IMG/VR virus record: IMGVR_UViG_3300030101_003177
Coordinates: 1 to 45,809 of that record
Length of the DNA stretch: 45,809 bases
Direction: 5' to 3' (one strand)
Source of the DNA: a virus
The notes under the pieces were generated by a model. It had not been told where the DNA came from. It ran no database searches and saw nothing but the letters and a program-made list of their open reading frames with translations. Of this stretch, positions 27,878-35,341 are shown one piece after another. The first letter of the stretch is position 1. Every line of letters starts with the position of its first letter. Both the position numbers and the translations under genes were made by a program.

Positions 27878-29329
27878 TTAGTTAGATTTGTATTTAAGAG
27901 CTTGTACTGAGTCAGCACCATCGATTAGGTCTAAGAAACCTATTCTTTGAGAAGCCACTAGGACTCTTCTTTGGTTTTCGACATCGTAGTCAGATTCTAC
28001 TGTAACACCTCTTAATCTAGGCATTACGTAGTTTCTTGGGTATACAGCTACTGCGTTAAATTTAGAGTGAGCTTTAGCAGCGAACTCATCACAGATAAGT
28101 ACTCTTGAACCAAATACTTGCCCGATTTCACCACTTAGCTTAGTAGCCATGTCACCAACTAAGTTCACATCTTGGAACTCAGCGTCGTTTAACAAGTCAT
28201 AGTACACATCTTGAGATACTATGTAAACTACTTCACTTGGATTAACACCATATTTACCCATTGCTTTTCTTAAAGCTAGTAAGTCAGCTGCAGTAACAGC
28301 GTCAGTAGCAGCGAATGTACCACTTGGCTGTGTAGTGTTTGAATCGTTTGCCGCTAAGTGACAAAGTCCTTCAAAAGATGCTCCAGAAGTTCCGAATGCA
28401 CCATCAGCGTCATCTCCTACTAAGATAGCATTTTCAATTGCTCTAGCATGAGACCTAACCATTGACTCTCTAATTAACGGAAGAATAGGCAAGATTGCAT
28501 CTTCTTCAGTTTCATTACCAATGAATGATTTAGAGATTAATTTTTTAGTTGAGAGTGTTCTCTCAGTCATATCAATACCGCCAGCTGAACCTGGGTTGTA
28601 TGCATCACCTCTTTGAGCCAAGTTACCGTGTGGTGAAGAACCACTAGCAGCTTGGTTTGCAGTAAATTCTGCATATCCAGAGTCTGGTAAGATTGGAATG
28701 ATTTGAGTTGCAGAAGTCATTGGTATCTCTCTAAATAGAGGTGCTAATACTAATTCATTCTGGATATCTCTTTCAATGTTAGTTGAAACAACTTGCTCAA
28801 AATCAGCGGATGAAACAGCAACACCAGACATGGCATTTACTTTTTCCATTACGCCTTTGGCTAGATTAGTTTCAAATCCTTTTCCAGTAGCTAAACCTAA
28901 CATTTTTGCGTCCATAATGTCAGCTTCAAATGCTTTTCTCCAGTCACTGTTTCCTCTGTCAGAGAAAACCCTTTTAGATTCTCTCATAGCTTCTATTTCA
29001 GCACTTCTGTCTTTTAATTCAGTTTCTAAAGACTTAATTACAGTCTCTAAATCTTCGTGCTTTTCTAGAACTCTTTCTTCGACATCAGAAACTAGCTTTT
29101 CAGCTCCAGTCATAACTGATGTTACAACTGTTTTCTGTTCTTCCTGCTTTGCTTCTTCAGCAGCCTTCACTTCAGCTTCTTCAACAGATTTTTCTTCCGC
29201 CTCAGCAGCTTCTTTTGCTTTCTGCTCAGCTTGTTGCATAGCAATTTTAGCAGAAGTATCTTCTGCTACTTTTTTTGCAAATGCTTCAAGGTCAAAGCCT
29301 TCAGGAGTTGTTTTATTGTCTTCAGACAT
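27878..29329 (-). CDS. Internal in-frame start: separate scaffold-capsid product
   Basis: Inside the fused gene, ATG at 29329 (residue 196, MSEDNKTTPEGF) is preceded by TGGAGAAAAAT, with GGAG at 29339-29336 six bases from the ATG, one of the better ribosome sites in the window. Initiation here would give a 483-residue delta-domain plus capsid protein with no protease, in excess over the full fusion. This is a predicted alternative product of the entry at 27878-29914, not a separate gene. Confidence 0.6.
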   Translation of the reverse strand: MSEDNKTTPEGFDLEAFAKKVAEDTSAKIAMQQAEQKAKEAAEAEEKSVEEAEVKAAEEAKQEEQKTVVTSVMTGAEKLVSDVEERVLEKHEDLETVIKSLETELKDRSAEIEAMRESKRVFSDRGNSDWRKAFEADIMDAKMLGLATGKGFETNLAKGVMEKVNAMSGVAVSSADFEQVVSTNIERDIQNELVLAPLFREIPMTSATQIIPILPDSGYAEFTANQAASGSSPHGNLAQRGDAYNPGSAGGIDMTERTLSTKKLISKSFIGNETEEDAILPILPLIRESMVRSHARAIENAILVGDDADGAFGTSGASFEGLCHLAANDSNTTQPSGTFAATDAVTAADLLALRKAMGKYGVNPSEVVYIVSQDVYYDLLNDAEFQDVNLVGDMATKLSGEIGQVFGSRVLICDEFAAKAHSKFNAVAVYPRNYVMPRLRGVTVESDYDVENQRRVLVASQRIGFLDLIDGADSVQALKYKSN

Positions 29330-29914
29330 ATTTTTCTCCAATTTTGAGGATTTCTCCTCGCCTGGCTGCTCAATTTCAACAGCGTCTGCTGAGTCCATTG
29401 AGTTAGCCTTAACAAAATTCTTCTTAAACTCCTCGTAGTCGTCCATATTATCAAAAGACTTTGCTAGAGAGAACGTTGCTCCCTGATTGCAAGGTACTGA
29501 TACTACAGAAACTTCAAAAAGTTCAGCGTCCTTTATCTTATATCCGTCGGTTTCGGTCATATAATCAGCGTCCTTAACTCTGAAACCAACAGAAAAAGCT
29601 CCAAGGACACCATCTTTAATTAAATCTTTAACATCGCCCGCTGCTTTAGATATCTTTGCTGAGATATCTAATCCTTTATCGTTCACTTCTAAACCTGTTG
29701 CTCTTCCAATAGGTTTATTATAGTCGTGATTAAACAATATAATAGGATTATTTTTAAAGTTTTCTAAACCACCTTTAGTCCAGGCATCACTTTCGATAAT
29801 ATCTCCAGCTCTATCAAGACCATTAGTACTAGCAGACCCTTTAATGTCTATACTACCATCATCTTGTTCGCCTAAATTTTTAAAAGTAGAAGTATAATGA
29901 AATATTTTATTCAT
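27878..29914 (-). CDS. Fused prohead protease-scaffold-major capsid protein (HK97 family)
   Basis: One 678-residue frame encodes what are usually two genes. Residues 15-155 are a HK97/U35 prohead protease with likely catalytic H63 (LFNHDYNKPIG), S108 (GAFSVGFR) and an acidic partner near E131/E134 (ELFEVSVVSVPCN). Residues about 190-330 are charged coiled coil, the scaffold-like delta domain. Residues about 345-678 are the HK97-fold capsid (DFEQVVSTNIERDIQNEL, STKKLISKSFIGN, EGLCHLAANDS, VGFLDLIDG-like end). It lies between the portal side and the connector. An internal strong ribosome site allows separate capsid synthesis (separate entry). Confidence 0.88.
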   Translation of the reverse strand: MNKIFHYTSTFKNLGEQDDGSIDIKGSASTNGLDRAGDIIESDAWTKGGLENFKNNPIILFNHDYNKPIGRATGLEVNDKGLDISAKISKAAGDVKDLIKDGVLGAFSVGFRVKDADYMTETDGYKIKDAELFEVSVVSVPCNQGATFSLAKSFDNMDDYEEFKKNFVKANSMDSADAVEIEQPGEEKSSKLEKNMSEDNKTTPEGFDLEAFAKKVAEDTSAKIAMQQAEQKAKEAAEAEEKSVEEAEVKAAEEAKQEEQKTVVTSVMTGAEKLVSDVEERVLEKHEDLETVIKSLETELKDRSAEIEAMRESKRVFSDRGNSDWRKAFEADIMDAKMLGLATGKGFETNLAKGVMEKVNAMSGVAVSSADFEQVVSTNIERDIQNELVLAPLFREIPMTSATQIIPILPDSGYAEFTANQAASGSSPHGNLAQRGDAYNPGSAGGIDMTERTLSTKKLISKSFIGNETEEDAILPILPLIRESMVRSHARAIENAILVGDDADGAFGTSGASFEGLCHLAANDSNTTQPSGTFAATDAVTAADLLALRKAMGKYGVNPSEVVYIVSQDVYYDLLNDAEFQDVNLVGDMATKLSGEIGQVFGSRVLICDEFAAKAHSKFNAVAVYPRNYVMPRLRGVTVESDYDVENQRRVLVASQRIGFLDLIDGADSVQALKYKSN

Positions 29915-29916
29915 AC

Positions 29917-30177
29917 TTAGTCTCCTTTCTTTTTAGTAGCTTTTGCAACTGTTTTCTTTGGTGCAGCTTTTGGTTTGTTAATTGCATCTACCATTTCTGG
30001 TAAGTTGTAATTTAACATGCTGACCATACGAGCCCAAGAGTTAAAAGTTCTTTTAACTATTTGTACTCTAACAGGAGCGTCATTCTGAGCTTGATACTCT
30101 GAAATAGAAAGAATTTTTCCTTTCTTTTTAAAGTATTCGCCAAGAACTGTTAATGTTTTCATTTTAGGATTCGCCAT
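29917..30177 (-). CDS. Small basic protein between portal and capsid-protease
   Basis: 86 residues, strongly basic at the C-terminus (PKAAPKKTVAKATKKKGD) with one hydrophobic helix in the middle (FNSWARMVSMLNYNLPEMVD). The start overlaps the portal end by 14 bases. I do not recognise the family. A Lys/Ala tail of this kind could contact DNA or the acidic delta domain of the capsid precursor; that is inference. Confidence 0.6.
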   Translation of the reverse strand: MANPKMKTLTVLGEYFKKKGKILSISEYQAQNDAPVRVQIVKRTFNSWARMVSMLNYNLPEMVDAINKPKAAPKKTVAKATKKKGD

Positions 30178-31378
30178 CTATATTCTCCTCGTCTTGTGGT
30201 GGTCTTCCACCTTCTTCGGGATTTACCGCAGAACCTGCTATATTAGCTGGAACTCTTGGGTCATCAAATCCATCAACTGGTTCTTTGCCTAGTGCTTCTC
30301 TTGCTTCATTCGGGCTAATAATGCCTGTATTAACAAGAGTTGCATAATAGGCGGCTTGGTCTCTTAACTCAGGTTGTAACGCAGGAATCCTTGTTACATC
30401 TTCTGTGAGTTCGAAACCAAAGAATCTTTCAAAAGCATGTGCAACTTTTCTAACTATAGGTAATATAGTTTCAAGATAGTAAAGTCTGTGATTAGGTCTA
30501 ATATTAGCATTATTACCACCGTCCATAAGGATTGGTGGTATTCCTAGTGCTTCTAGTATAACTTTTTCGTTTGCTTTGCAAGACTCCTGAAAGTCTAATT
30601 CTTTAAAGTTTACTTTAGTTAAATCATCAACTTCAAGTCCACCATCTAGAATTAAGGGTCTTTTACCTCCAGTTTTAGGATTGTATCTCATACTCCAAGC
30701 TTGTAACATTCTTTCTTTTATTTTTTCAGAAAGAGTATTAGGACTTTTTAGTACTAATCCAGGGACTGCTCCATTTTTAAAGAAGTTATCTTGAAAACTT
30801 CTCATATTGTCCAAGAGAACCATTGTTCTGTACGCAGGTTTCAATCTTGGTACGCCTCTATAAATTGAATTAAAACTGTTTTCTTTAATGTGAATAATCT
30901 CATTGACTGAATATTCTATCGTTGAATCATATTCATATTTTTGTATATAAGTTTTATCGTCAGTATAGATTTTAACTTTATCTGCTGGTAGATGGTAAAG
31001 ATGAGCACCATCATAGTAGATAAATATGTTTCCATCTATTATTAGGTCGATAATTAAATTTCTTTTAAAAGCACTAACATCTTGAAAAGGATTTGGTGCT
31101 CTATTAAGTAGTATGTCTACTTTTGACCTTCTAATATCTTTTGCAACAGGTGTCATTCCTCTTAACTTTGCATTAACAGAGAAAGGTATTTCTGCTACAT
31201 CATCAACTATCATATTTACAGCTCTATTTACTACTTCTAGTGCTTCATAAGCTGAACGATAATTTGATTTTATTTCTCTTGAGTCGACAGAGAGTCCTTC
31301 ATCTCGAGCGATTGAGTATTGAGATGGATTTAACTTCTCCTCTCTCTCAATACCTAATAATCTGTCATACCACGCCAT
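30164..31378 (-). CDS. Portal protein (HK97 family)
   Basis: The 404-residue protein has the HK97/SPP1 portal pattern: YRSAYEALEVVNRAVNMIVD near the N-terminus, IIDGNIFIYYDG, LPADKVKIYTDD, the stem region RSFQDNFFKNGAVPGLVLKS, and NEKVILEALGIPPILMDGG before the C-terminal helices (RDQAAYYATLVNTGIISPNE, then AREALG). It forms the dodecameric DNA gate at the head vertex. The acidic Pro/Glu-rich tail is typical. The 14-base overlaps on both sides indicate coupling with the HNH gene and the small basic protein. Confidence 0.93.
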   Translation of the reverse strand: MAWYDRLLGIEREEKLNPSQYSIARDEGLSVDSREIKSNYRSAYEALEVVNRAVNMIVDDVAEIPFSVNAKLRGMTPVAKDIRRSKVDILLNRAPNPFQDVSAFKRNLIIDLIIDGNIFIYYDGAHLYHLPADKVKIYTDDKTYIQKYEYDSTIEYSVNEIIHIKENSFNSIYRGVPRLKPAYRTMVLLDNMRSFQDNFFKNGAVPGLVLKSPNTLSEKIKERMLQAWSMRYNPKTGGKRPLILDGGLEVDDLTKVNFKELDFQESCKANEKVILEALGIPPILMDGGNNANIRPNHRLYYLETILPIVRKVAHAFERFFGFELTEDVTRIPALQPELRDQAAYYATLVNTGIISPNEAREALGKEPVDGFDDPRVPANIAGSAVNPEEGGRPPQDEENIDGES

Positions 31379-31736
31379 ATTTTACTCTCTGTTTTTCAAC
31401 CCATCGTTTTTGTTTCATTGCCGTGACTAATTTAGGTCGTTTTCCATAAATTGAGTGTAGTCGTAAATGATGCATATGGCACAGCGTCACAGCTTCATCG
31501 TAAAGTTCTTTTTCGTGCTTTTCTATAAATATTTCCCTAGCACTTAATATATCTCCTTCAGTTTCAACTTTTATACCTTGTTTCTGAATCCAATGGTCTA
31601 AAAGTTCTGTCAGTCCAAAGAAGTGATGAAAATCTAAATTTTCGGTTTCACCGCAGATATAACATTTATCATTCTTACGGTATCTTGATTTAGCTTTGTC
31701 TCGAACATATTTAACTAAATCTCTCTTTAAATTCAT
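31365..31736 (-). CDS. HNH endonuclease
   Basis: With start ATG at 31736 the protein has 123 residues. It shows C25xxC28 (CYICGE), the H37-H38 pair of the first beta hairpin (DFHHFFGL), and CHMHHLRLHSIYGK (C86, H87, H89, H90, H94) for zinc and metal binding: a beta-beta-alpha metal HNH nuclease. The longer frame from 31784 begins inside the -35 box and is rejected. HNH genes next to terminase and portal commonly assist terminase in genome packaging, often in cos-type phages; the cos role here is inference. Confidence 0.85.
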   Translation of the reverse strand: MNLKRDLVKYVRDKAKSRYRKNDKCYICGETENLDFHHFFGLTELLDHWIQKQGIKVETEGDILSAREIFIEKHEKELYDEAVTLCHMHHLRLHSIYGKRPKLVTAMKQKRWVEKQRVKYGVV

Positions 31737-31755
31737 TATTTTTACTCTTTTTAGA

Positions 31756-31784
31756 ATTATAACAAAAATCACATATAATGTCAA
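31756..31784 (-). promoter_or_regulatory. Consensus sigma70 promoter for head-tail unit
   Basis: The minus strand shows TTGACA (31784-31779), 17-base spacer, TATAAT (31761-31756), and the same CCTATCAAAAATAACA upstream motif as the 9.57-kb promoter. It lies between TerL and the HNH gene. The predicted start near 31749 gives a leader of about 13 bases before the ATG at 31736. Confidence 0.9.
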
Positions 31785-31805
31785 ATGTTATTTTTGATAG
31801 GGGTC

Positions 31806-33107
31806 TTAAAAACTTGTCGCTGTAGTCTCGAACGTATACAGGGCATATCGAAGTGCATCAGCCATATGCGATGCTTGATTATGCTTTGGCTTTTCTTTTA
31901 ATAAATTAGGGTTAGGGTCCCACTGATACTGGTCTAATGCCATAAGAGATTCACGACAAGTTTGATTAACAATAAGTTTATCATTATCTATTACTCCTGC
32001 AACATGACCAATACCATCTAATACTGATTTTTTAGCATTTATAGTGCTGATGTCATAATTTTGTGCAAAGTCAAATCTTGTTTGTGCTGCAGCAGAATCA
32101 ATATAGATATAATCAATATTCCATTTATCTATAAGTTTTCTTATTTCTGCAGCATGCTGTTCAGTAGTTCGTTCACTATTTAGATATTCATCTACTAAGT
32201 AGAACTTTTCTTCTTCCCAGTCATACGCAATTACACAAAATGCAGTAGGGTCTTTATATCCTACATCAAGCCCAGCAAATACGTCCATTTTTGAAGTATC
32301 AAATTGAGATAAATCTGCTACACATTGCTCATGACTAAAAGACCAAACTTGACCTTCAAATACATTAAAGTCTGCTAAATATTCTTGTGCAAATTCTGCA
32401 TCTGACATTCCTTTCTTTGCTTCAACAATATCTTGTTCGGATACTCTTGGATTTTCATGCCAAGTAGCTTTTATAGAACACCATTCAGGAAACTCATCAC
32501 TAAATCCTCTGTGATAAAACTCAGCAAAATAATTATTTCGTCCTCTAGGAGTGGATATAAATATAGCTTTTGATTCATCTTTATCAAGTGTAGGTCTAAG
32601 TGCTACATTGAAAGCATCTCTACCATCAGTTAGTGCTGCTTCATCAAATATAATTAAATCATAACTTCTACCAACTACTGAGTCTACTTGATTGATTGAA
32701 CCCATACGAATTGTAGAACTATTGGAAAGTTCAATAACTTTATCTTTTGCGTTATCTCTTACCATTTCTAAATCAAAATGTTTAATTAGTTGTCTTTGTA
32801 AATCAAAAGATATTTGTGATAGTGAATAGTTTGGTGACATTAGTAGTACATGACTATTTGGTACAAGACATACTAATTGTCCTATGATATTTGAAATGTA
32901 AGTTTTACCTTGCCTTCTAGCTACAGAGGCACAAATAAATCTATACTTTGGATTACTAACTGCATTTATGAGTGCAGTTTGAGAAGTGTTAGGTATTATT
33001 CCTAACAGTTGTAGGTAAGATTCTATAGGAAGTTTGATGAATCGTTCATCATCATGATATTCCATTAGATAGTCAGAAACTATATCACTTCTACTAATTT
33101 CAATCAA
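31806..33107 (-). CDS. terL: Terminase large subunit (ATPase-nuclease)
   Basis: The 433-residue protein contains the packaging motor motifs in order: Walker A SVARRQGKT (G67, K68, T69), Walker B LIIFDE (D155, E156), coupling motif ISTPRG (S185-T186), and an RNase H-like nuclease with D281 (AGLDVGYKDP), D337 (YIYIDSAAAQ) and D417 (SHMADALRYA). It cuts concatemers and pumps DNA into the prohead through the portal. The upstream 79-residue gene overlaps it by four bases. The promoter for the next unit follows its stop directly. Confidence 0.95.
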   Translation of the reverse strand: MIEISRSDIVSDYLMEYHDDERFIKLPIESYLQLLGIIPNTSQTALINAVSNPKYRFICASVARRQGKTYISNIIGQLVCLVPNSHVLLMSPNYSLSQISFDLQRQLIKHFDLEMVRDNAKDKVIELSNSSTIRMGSINQVDSVVGRSYDLIIFDEAALTDGRDAFNVALRPTLDKDESKAIFISTPRGRNNYFAEFYHRGFSDEFPEWCSIKATWHENPRVSEQDIVEAKKGMSDAEFAQEYLADFNVFEGQVWSFSHEQCVADLSQFDTSKMDVFAGLDVGYKDPTAFCVIAYDWEEEKFYLVDEYLNSERTTEQHAAEIRKLIDKWNIDYIYIDSAAAQTRFDFAQNYDISTINAKKSVLDGIGHVAGVIDNDKLIVNQTCRESLMALDQYQWDPNPNLLKEKPKHNQASHMADALRYALYTFETTATSF

Positions 33108-33343
33108 TGTATTGTCTCGAAATTAGTCTCATCTTCATCTTCACTCAGTACAGGACTTAAAAATTCCTTGAGTTCAGCCATTTTGTATAAGTACAAGTAA
33201 GCACTACATAGTTGCAGGAAGTTAGCTTCCTTTTTATTAAGTTTTCTAGCTCTCTGTAGTACCTCTAAAGTATTAATATCTTTTTGTACTATAGCTGCCA
33301 TTTCATCTAGCCATGCTTGTTTTTTGTGTATAGTTTCTGCCAT
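33104..33343 (-). CDS. Small helical protein coupled to TerL
   Basis: 79 residues, mostly helical (KQAWLDEMAAIVQKDINTLE, KKEANFLQLCSAYLYLYKM), with an acidic C-terminus. ATGA overlap with TerL shows translational coupling, the usual position of a small terminase subunit, yet it lacks a visible helix-turn-helix and is short for one. The candidate with a better small-terminase profile is the 153-residue gene at 41267-41728. This one may be a TerL partner; function unassigned. Confidence 0.6.
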   Translation of the reverse strand: MAETIHKKQAWLDEMAAIVQKDINTLEVLQRARKLNKKEANFLQLCSAYLYLYKMAELKEFLSPVLSEDEDETNFETIH

Positions 33344-33348
33344 AATAA

Positions 33349-33594
33349 TTATCTTCTTCGTCCAGGAAATCTAGCTCGTTTAGGATTTGCAGTTTTACCG
33401 AACCTAGGTCCGATAGCTTTTGGTGCAGCTGCATATCTAAAAGATTCCATAGAGTTTGGGTTTTTCGAATTCACAGGAACTCCTGCCGCAGCATTCATAT
33501 CACGAGTTACACCTCTATTTAATTTATGCTTACGAATTTTTTGAGTATTGTGAACACCAGTAGGTCCGCTTAAAAAGCCTCCAGTTCTAGCCAT
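33349..33594 (-). CDS. Small basic protein
   Basis: 81 residues with a GGAGAG ribosome site. Basic throughout (TQKIRKHKLNRGVTRDMNAA) and ending in PKRARFPGRRR. The segment SMESFRYAAAPKAIGPRFGK suggests little regular structure. No membrane segment or cysteine is present. It belongs to the run of tiny Lys/Arg-rich genes between 33.3 and 36.6 kb. No recognised function; nucleic-acid binding or a virion role is plausible from charge only. Confidence 0.6.
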   Translation of the reverse strand: MARTGGFLSGPTGVHNTQKIRKHKLNRGVTRDMNAAAGVPVNSKNPNSMESFRYAAAPKAIGPRFGKTANPKRARFPGRRR

Positions 33595-33605
33595 AGCTCT
33601 CTCCG

Positions 33606-33752
33606 TTACTTAGCGCCTTGCGCTTTTTCTTTTGCTCTAATTAAATCGTCCTTAATATCTACTTCTCCGTCCCAGTTTTTATCGTTACCAATAAGTATGT
33701 CCCAGAACTTTTTTAAGTATTCTTTAATTTTTAGCCAACTTTTCTTCAACAT
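33606..33752 (-). CDS. 48-residue protein with EF-hand/dockerin-like loop
   Basis: A short gene missed by length cut-offs. After a Lys/Trp-rich amphipathic helix (MLKKSWLKIKEYLKKFWDIL) comes DKNWDGEVDIKDD, which fits the EF-hand calcium loop: D at 1, N at 3, D at 5, G at 6, V at 8, D at 9, D at 12. It then ends in a short basic helix. It overlaps the upstream coiled-coil gene by 29 bases. The calcium-binding reading comes from the motif only; the role is unknown. Confidence 0.6.
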   Translation of the reverse strand: MLKKSWLKIKEYLKKFWDILIGNDKNWDGEVDIKDDLIRAKEKAQGAK

Positions 33753-33897
33753 TTACTAACCTCTTAATTTCTGTTGTATTGTTTAATTTTAAAGATTTTT
33801 GAAGTTCTTTACTCCAAAGTAGTCTTTCTCTATATTTGGTTTGAAGTTTTTCTACCAATTCATGAGTTCTTCGAATCTCATCTAGAAACTCTTGCAT
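33724..33897 (-). CDS. Small coiled-coil protein
   Basis: Start MQEFLDEIRRTHELVEKLQT at 33897 is chosen because AAGGAG lies five bases upstream and the preceding gene stops at 33899; longer frames would overlap that gene. The 57-residue product is a charged heptad-type helix followed by KEL, KSLKL and EIKRLVNVEEKL, probably a dimeric coiled coil. It resembles small slyX-like or accessory phage helices in pattern, but I assign no function. Confidence 0.6.
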   Translation of the reverse strand: MQEFLDEIRRTHELVEKLQTKYRERLLWSKELQKSLKLNNTTEIKRLVNVEEKLAKN

Positions 33898-33898
33898 G

Positions 33899-34180
33899 TT
33901 ATCTCCTTCTTCGGCGCCTCCTTTTAGTGAAAGTTTTGACATTGGTGGGTTTCCCTCCAACACCTTGAGCTTTTGCTCTTTTCCTACGGACTGCCGACTT
34001 TTTTTGATTTGCGGTCATTTTCGCCGCTACTCGCTGAGGGACACACTTGGGATATCCTCCTCTTGCTGTCCTCGCTTTCTTACGACCACAAGGTGGGTGT
34101 TTACCACTTTTCGTTTTACGACTAATGTCTACCCAGTTTTCTTTAAACCAAGTAGTTAATCCACCTTTAGGTTTTGCCAT
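33899..34180 (-). CDS. DUF5872-like basic protein
   Basis: A 93-residue protein: KGGLTTWFKENWVDISRKTK, CGRKKARTARGGYPKCVP, MTANQKKSAVRRKRAKAQG and GGKPTNVKT, ending in seven arginines. I recognise this order of motifs as the family named DUF5872 (from memory), found in marine phages and in nucleocytoplasmic large DNA viruses. Two conserved Cys flank the GRKKA segment. Function is unknown; the charge suggests a DNA- or RNA-associated virion protein. It overlaps the upstream gene by one base. Confidence 0.7.
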   Translation of the reverse strand: MAKPKGGLTTWFKENWVDISRKTKSGKHPPCGRKKARTARGGYPKCVPQRVAAKMTANQKKSAVRRKRAKAQGVGGKPTNVKTFTKRRRRRRR

Positions 34181-34377
34181 TATCTTTTTCTCTTTCTCAA
34201 TGCATTTTTATATGCAGTATGAGAACTTCCTGGCATAAATCTTTTAGCTTTGCCTCTTCCATGTGCATGTATTCCTTTTAGTCCTAATCTTGATGCTGCT
34301 TTTCTAGCTGGTCCAGGCGTTTTATATACATGTTTATTTCTTAAAAATGCTGCGTGTTTTCGTTTATTCAATGACAT
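34180..34377 (-). CDS. Small basic protein
   Basis: 65 residues, strongly basic, with KTPGPARKAASRLGLKGIHA and a GRGKAKRFMPGSSHTAYKNA segment. The HAHG and PGSSHTAY elements look conserved-type motifs, and similar proteins occur in marine phages as I recall. One-base overlap with the DUF5872-like gene. No function is known to me. Confidence 0.6.
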   Translation of the reverse strand: MSLNKRKHAAFLRNKHVYKTPGPARKAASRLGLKGIHAHGRGKAKRFMPGSSHTAYKNALRKRKR

Positions 34378-34379
34378 AA

Positions 34380-34562
34380 TTACCCCATTCTATATCTTCC
34401 GCCTCTTGCTTTATAAGTTCTCACAAGCCAGCCATTTGCGTATGCACTAGGATATACCTTGAACTTTCTTTTTGCTTCTGCTTTTACTCTAGCATATAAA
34501 GCTTTATTCGTAGGTACAGGTCTTTTCTTCTTTGCCTTTCTTCTAGTTCGTTTTCTAACCAC
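34380..34562 (-). CDS. DUF-type basic protein with KFKVYPSAYANGW motif
   Basis: 60 residues. After an Arg/Lys-only N-terminus (VRKRTRRKAKKKR) comes AKRKFKVYPSAYANGWLV and RTYKARGGRYRMG. The KVYPSAYANGW motif recurs, from memory, in small proteins of marine phages and giant viruses. It overlaps the previous gene's end by 8 bases. Function unknown. Confidence 0.65.
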   Translation of the reverse strand: MVRKRTRRKAKKKRPVPTNKALYARVKAEAKRKFKVYPSAYANGWLVRTYKARGGRYRMG

Positions 34563-34926
34563 GCTTTTCTCTTAGTTCATTTAAGAACGCTCTGTCTTGT
34601 TGAATAATTATTGATTGCTTTGTTTGTCTATTGCCTCCTTTTGTATATTCAGGGTGAGACCAAAGATATTCACATACTTTTTGTTTACGATTTCTATTTT
34701 CTACAAAGTTCTCTAATTCATCAACTGACATATTTGTTAAGTAAACAACTGCATCATATTTATCAATGTTCCAGTTTTGCTCACTATTTATAACTTTAGT
34801 TTTTGTAAATTCTGTAATATTGATTCTGCCCTTCTTGTAACTATTGTAACTCCAAGGGCAGACATCTTTAATGGAATGAAAATAAGTAAGCCAACTATCC
34901 TCTGCTACTTCTTCTTTTCTTTCCAC
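34555..34926 (-). CDS. Hypothetical protein with WLTYFHSIKDVCPWSY motif
   Basis: The frame is open from 34977, but that would begin with TTG inside the next basic gene; GTG at 34926 (VERKEEVAEDSW) is a more economical start, still 32 bases inside that gene. The protein has an aromatic N-terminal domain (DSWLTYFHSIKDVCPWSY), an INITEFTKTKV strand, a YDAVVYLTNMSVDELENFVE segment, and a basic C-terminus (TKQSIIIQQDRAFLNELREK). Start choice is uncertain and no function is recognised. Confidence 0.55.
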   Translation of the reverse strand: MERKEEVAEDSWLTYFHSIKDVCPWSYNSYKKGRINITEFTKTKVINSEQNWNIDKYDAVVYLTNMSVDELENFVENRNRKQKVCEYLWSHPEYTKGGNRQTKQSIIIQQDRAFLNELREKRG

Positions 34927-35032
34927 GCTTTTTCTTCCCGTTCTTTTTCTTCTTACCCATACCTTTTTGTTTAGCAAGAATAGCTCTCTGTAGAGCTTTA
35001 GGAAGTTTCTTTTGCTTCGCTGTTAATGCCAT
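34895..35032 (-). CDS. 45-residue Lys-rich protein
   Basis: The start MALTAKQKKLPKALQRAILA is followed by KQKGMGKKKKNGKKKRGKKR. The LTAKQKKLPKALQRAIL helix resembles one I recall from small proteins of giant viruses and marine phages; the rest is an almost pure Lys/Arg/Gly tail. Too short for usual ORF filters. It overlaps the 34555-34926 gene. Confidence 0.6.
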   Translation of the reverse strand: MALTAKQKKLPKALQRAILAKQKGMGKKKKNGKKKRGKKRRSSRG

Positions 35033-35040
35033 TTTAACTC

Positions 35041-35280
35041 CTATGTCCAACGAGGTGGCTCGTCAGGACACTCTGCCCATCGAAGTTTAGTTTTGAGGGG
35101 CATAAAGCAACCACAAAGGTTGCAAAACTTAAAAAACTTGTTTAGATGTTCACACTCTAAACAAATTTTATATCGTTCATGATGACTGTTTTTTACCTGC
35201 TTCCATCGCTGCTTCTGCGTTGGCTTTGGTGTTATATCCTGCGATGGCACCATCATAAGTCCAGAATCCATCTTTTTCAT
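35041..35280 (-). CDS. Zinc-ribbon-like small protein (DUF6171-like)
   Basis: The C-terminal half carries two CxxC knuckles (CLECEHL and FCNLCGCFMPLKTKL) followed by WAECPDEPPRW, the pattern I associate with DUF6171-type zinc ribbons of phages. The first 35 residues overlap the upstream 54-residue gene in another frame and look poorly conserved. The true start may lie between 35280 and 35250 and is uncertain. Confidence 0.6.
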   Translation of the reverse strand: MKKMDSGLMMVPSQDITPKPTQKQRWKQVKNSHHERYKICLECEHLNKFFKFCNLCGCFMPLKTKLRWAECPDEPPRWT

Positions 35281-35341
35281 AAACTTTTGCCTTTTCTTGT
35301 TTTTTAGATTTCATGTCTTTTGTTCCATATCCTGCGAACAT
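35177..35341 (-). CDS. 54-residue hypothetical protein
   Basis: Reads MFAGYGTKDMKSKKQEKAKV, then a GFWTYDGAIAGYNTKANAEA segment and a helix ending GKKQSS. The ATG overlaps the upstream stop by one base (TAATG). The GFWTYDG...YNTKANAEAAM core suggests a small beta-beta-alpha fold. It is partly overlapped by the zinc-ribbon gene. Function unknown. Confidence 0.55.
   Translation of the reverse strand: MFAGYGTKDMKSKKQEKAKVYEKDGFWTYDGAIAGYNTKANAEAAMEAGKKQSS

Noticed and set aside
28776-29438. 220-codon plus-strand open frame
   Set aside because: It is antisense to the coiled-coil and capsid part of the protease-capsid gene; low-complexity Ser/Ala product and no ribosome site.
31737-31784. Longer start for the HNH gene within the promoter
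   Set aside because: The extra codons overlap the -35 and -10 boxes, so they lie upstream of transcription.
33104-33343. 79-residue gene as the definitive small terminase subunit
   Set aside because: Position fits but no DNA-binding motif is seen and it is short; the 41267-41728 gene fits better by sequence.
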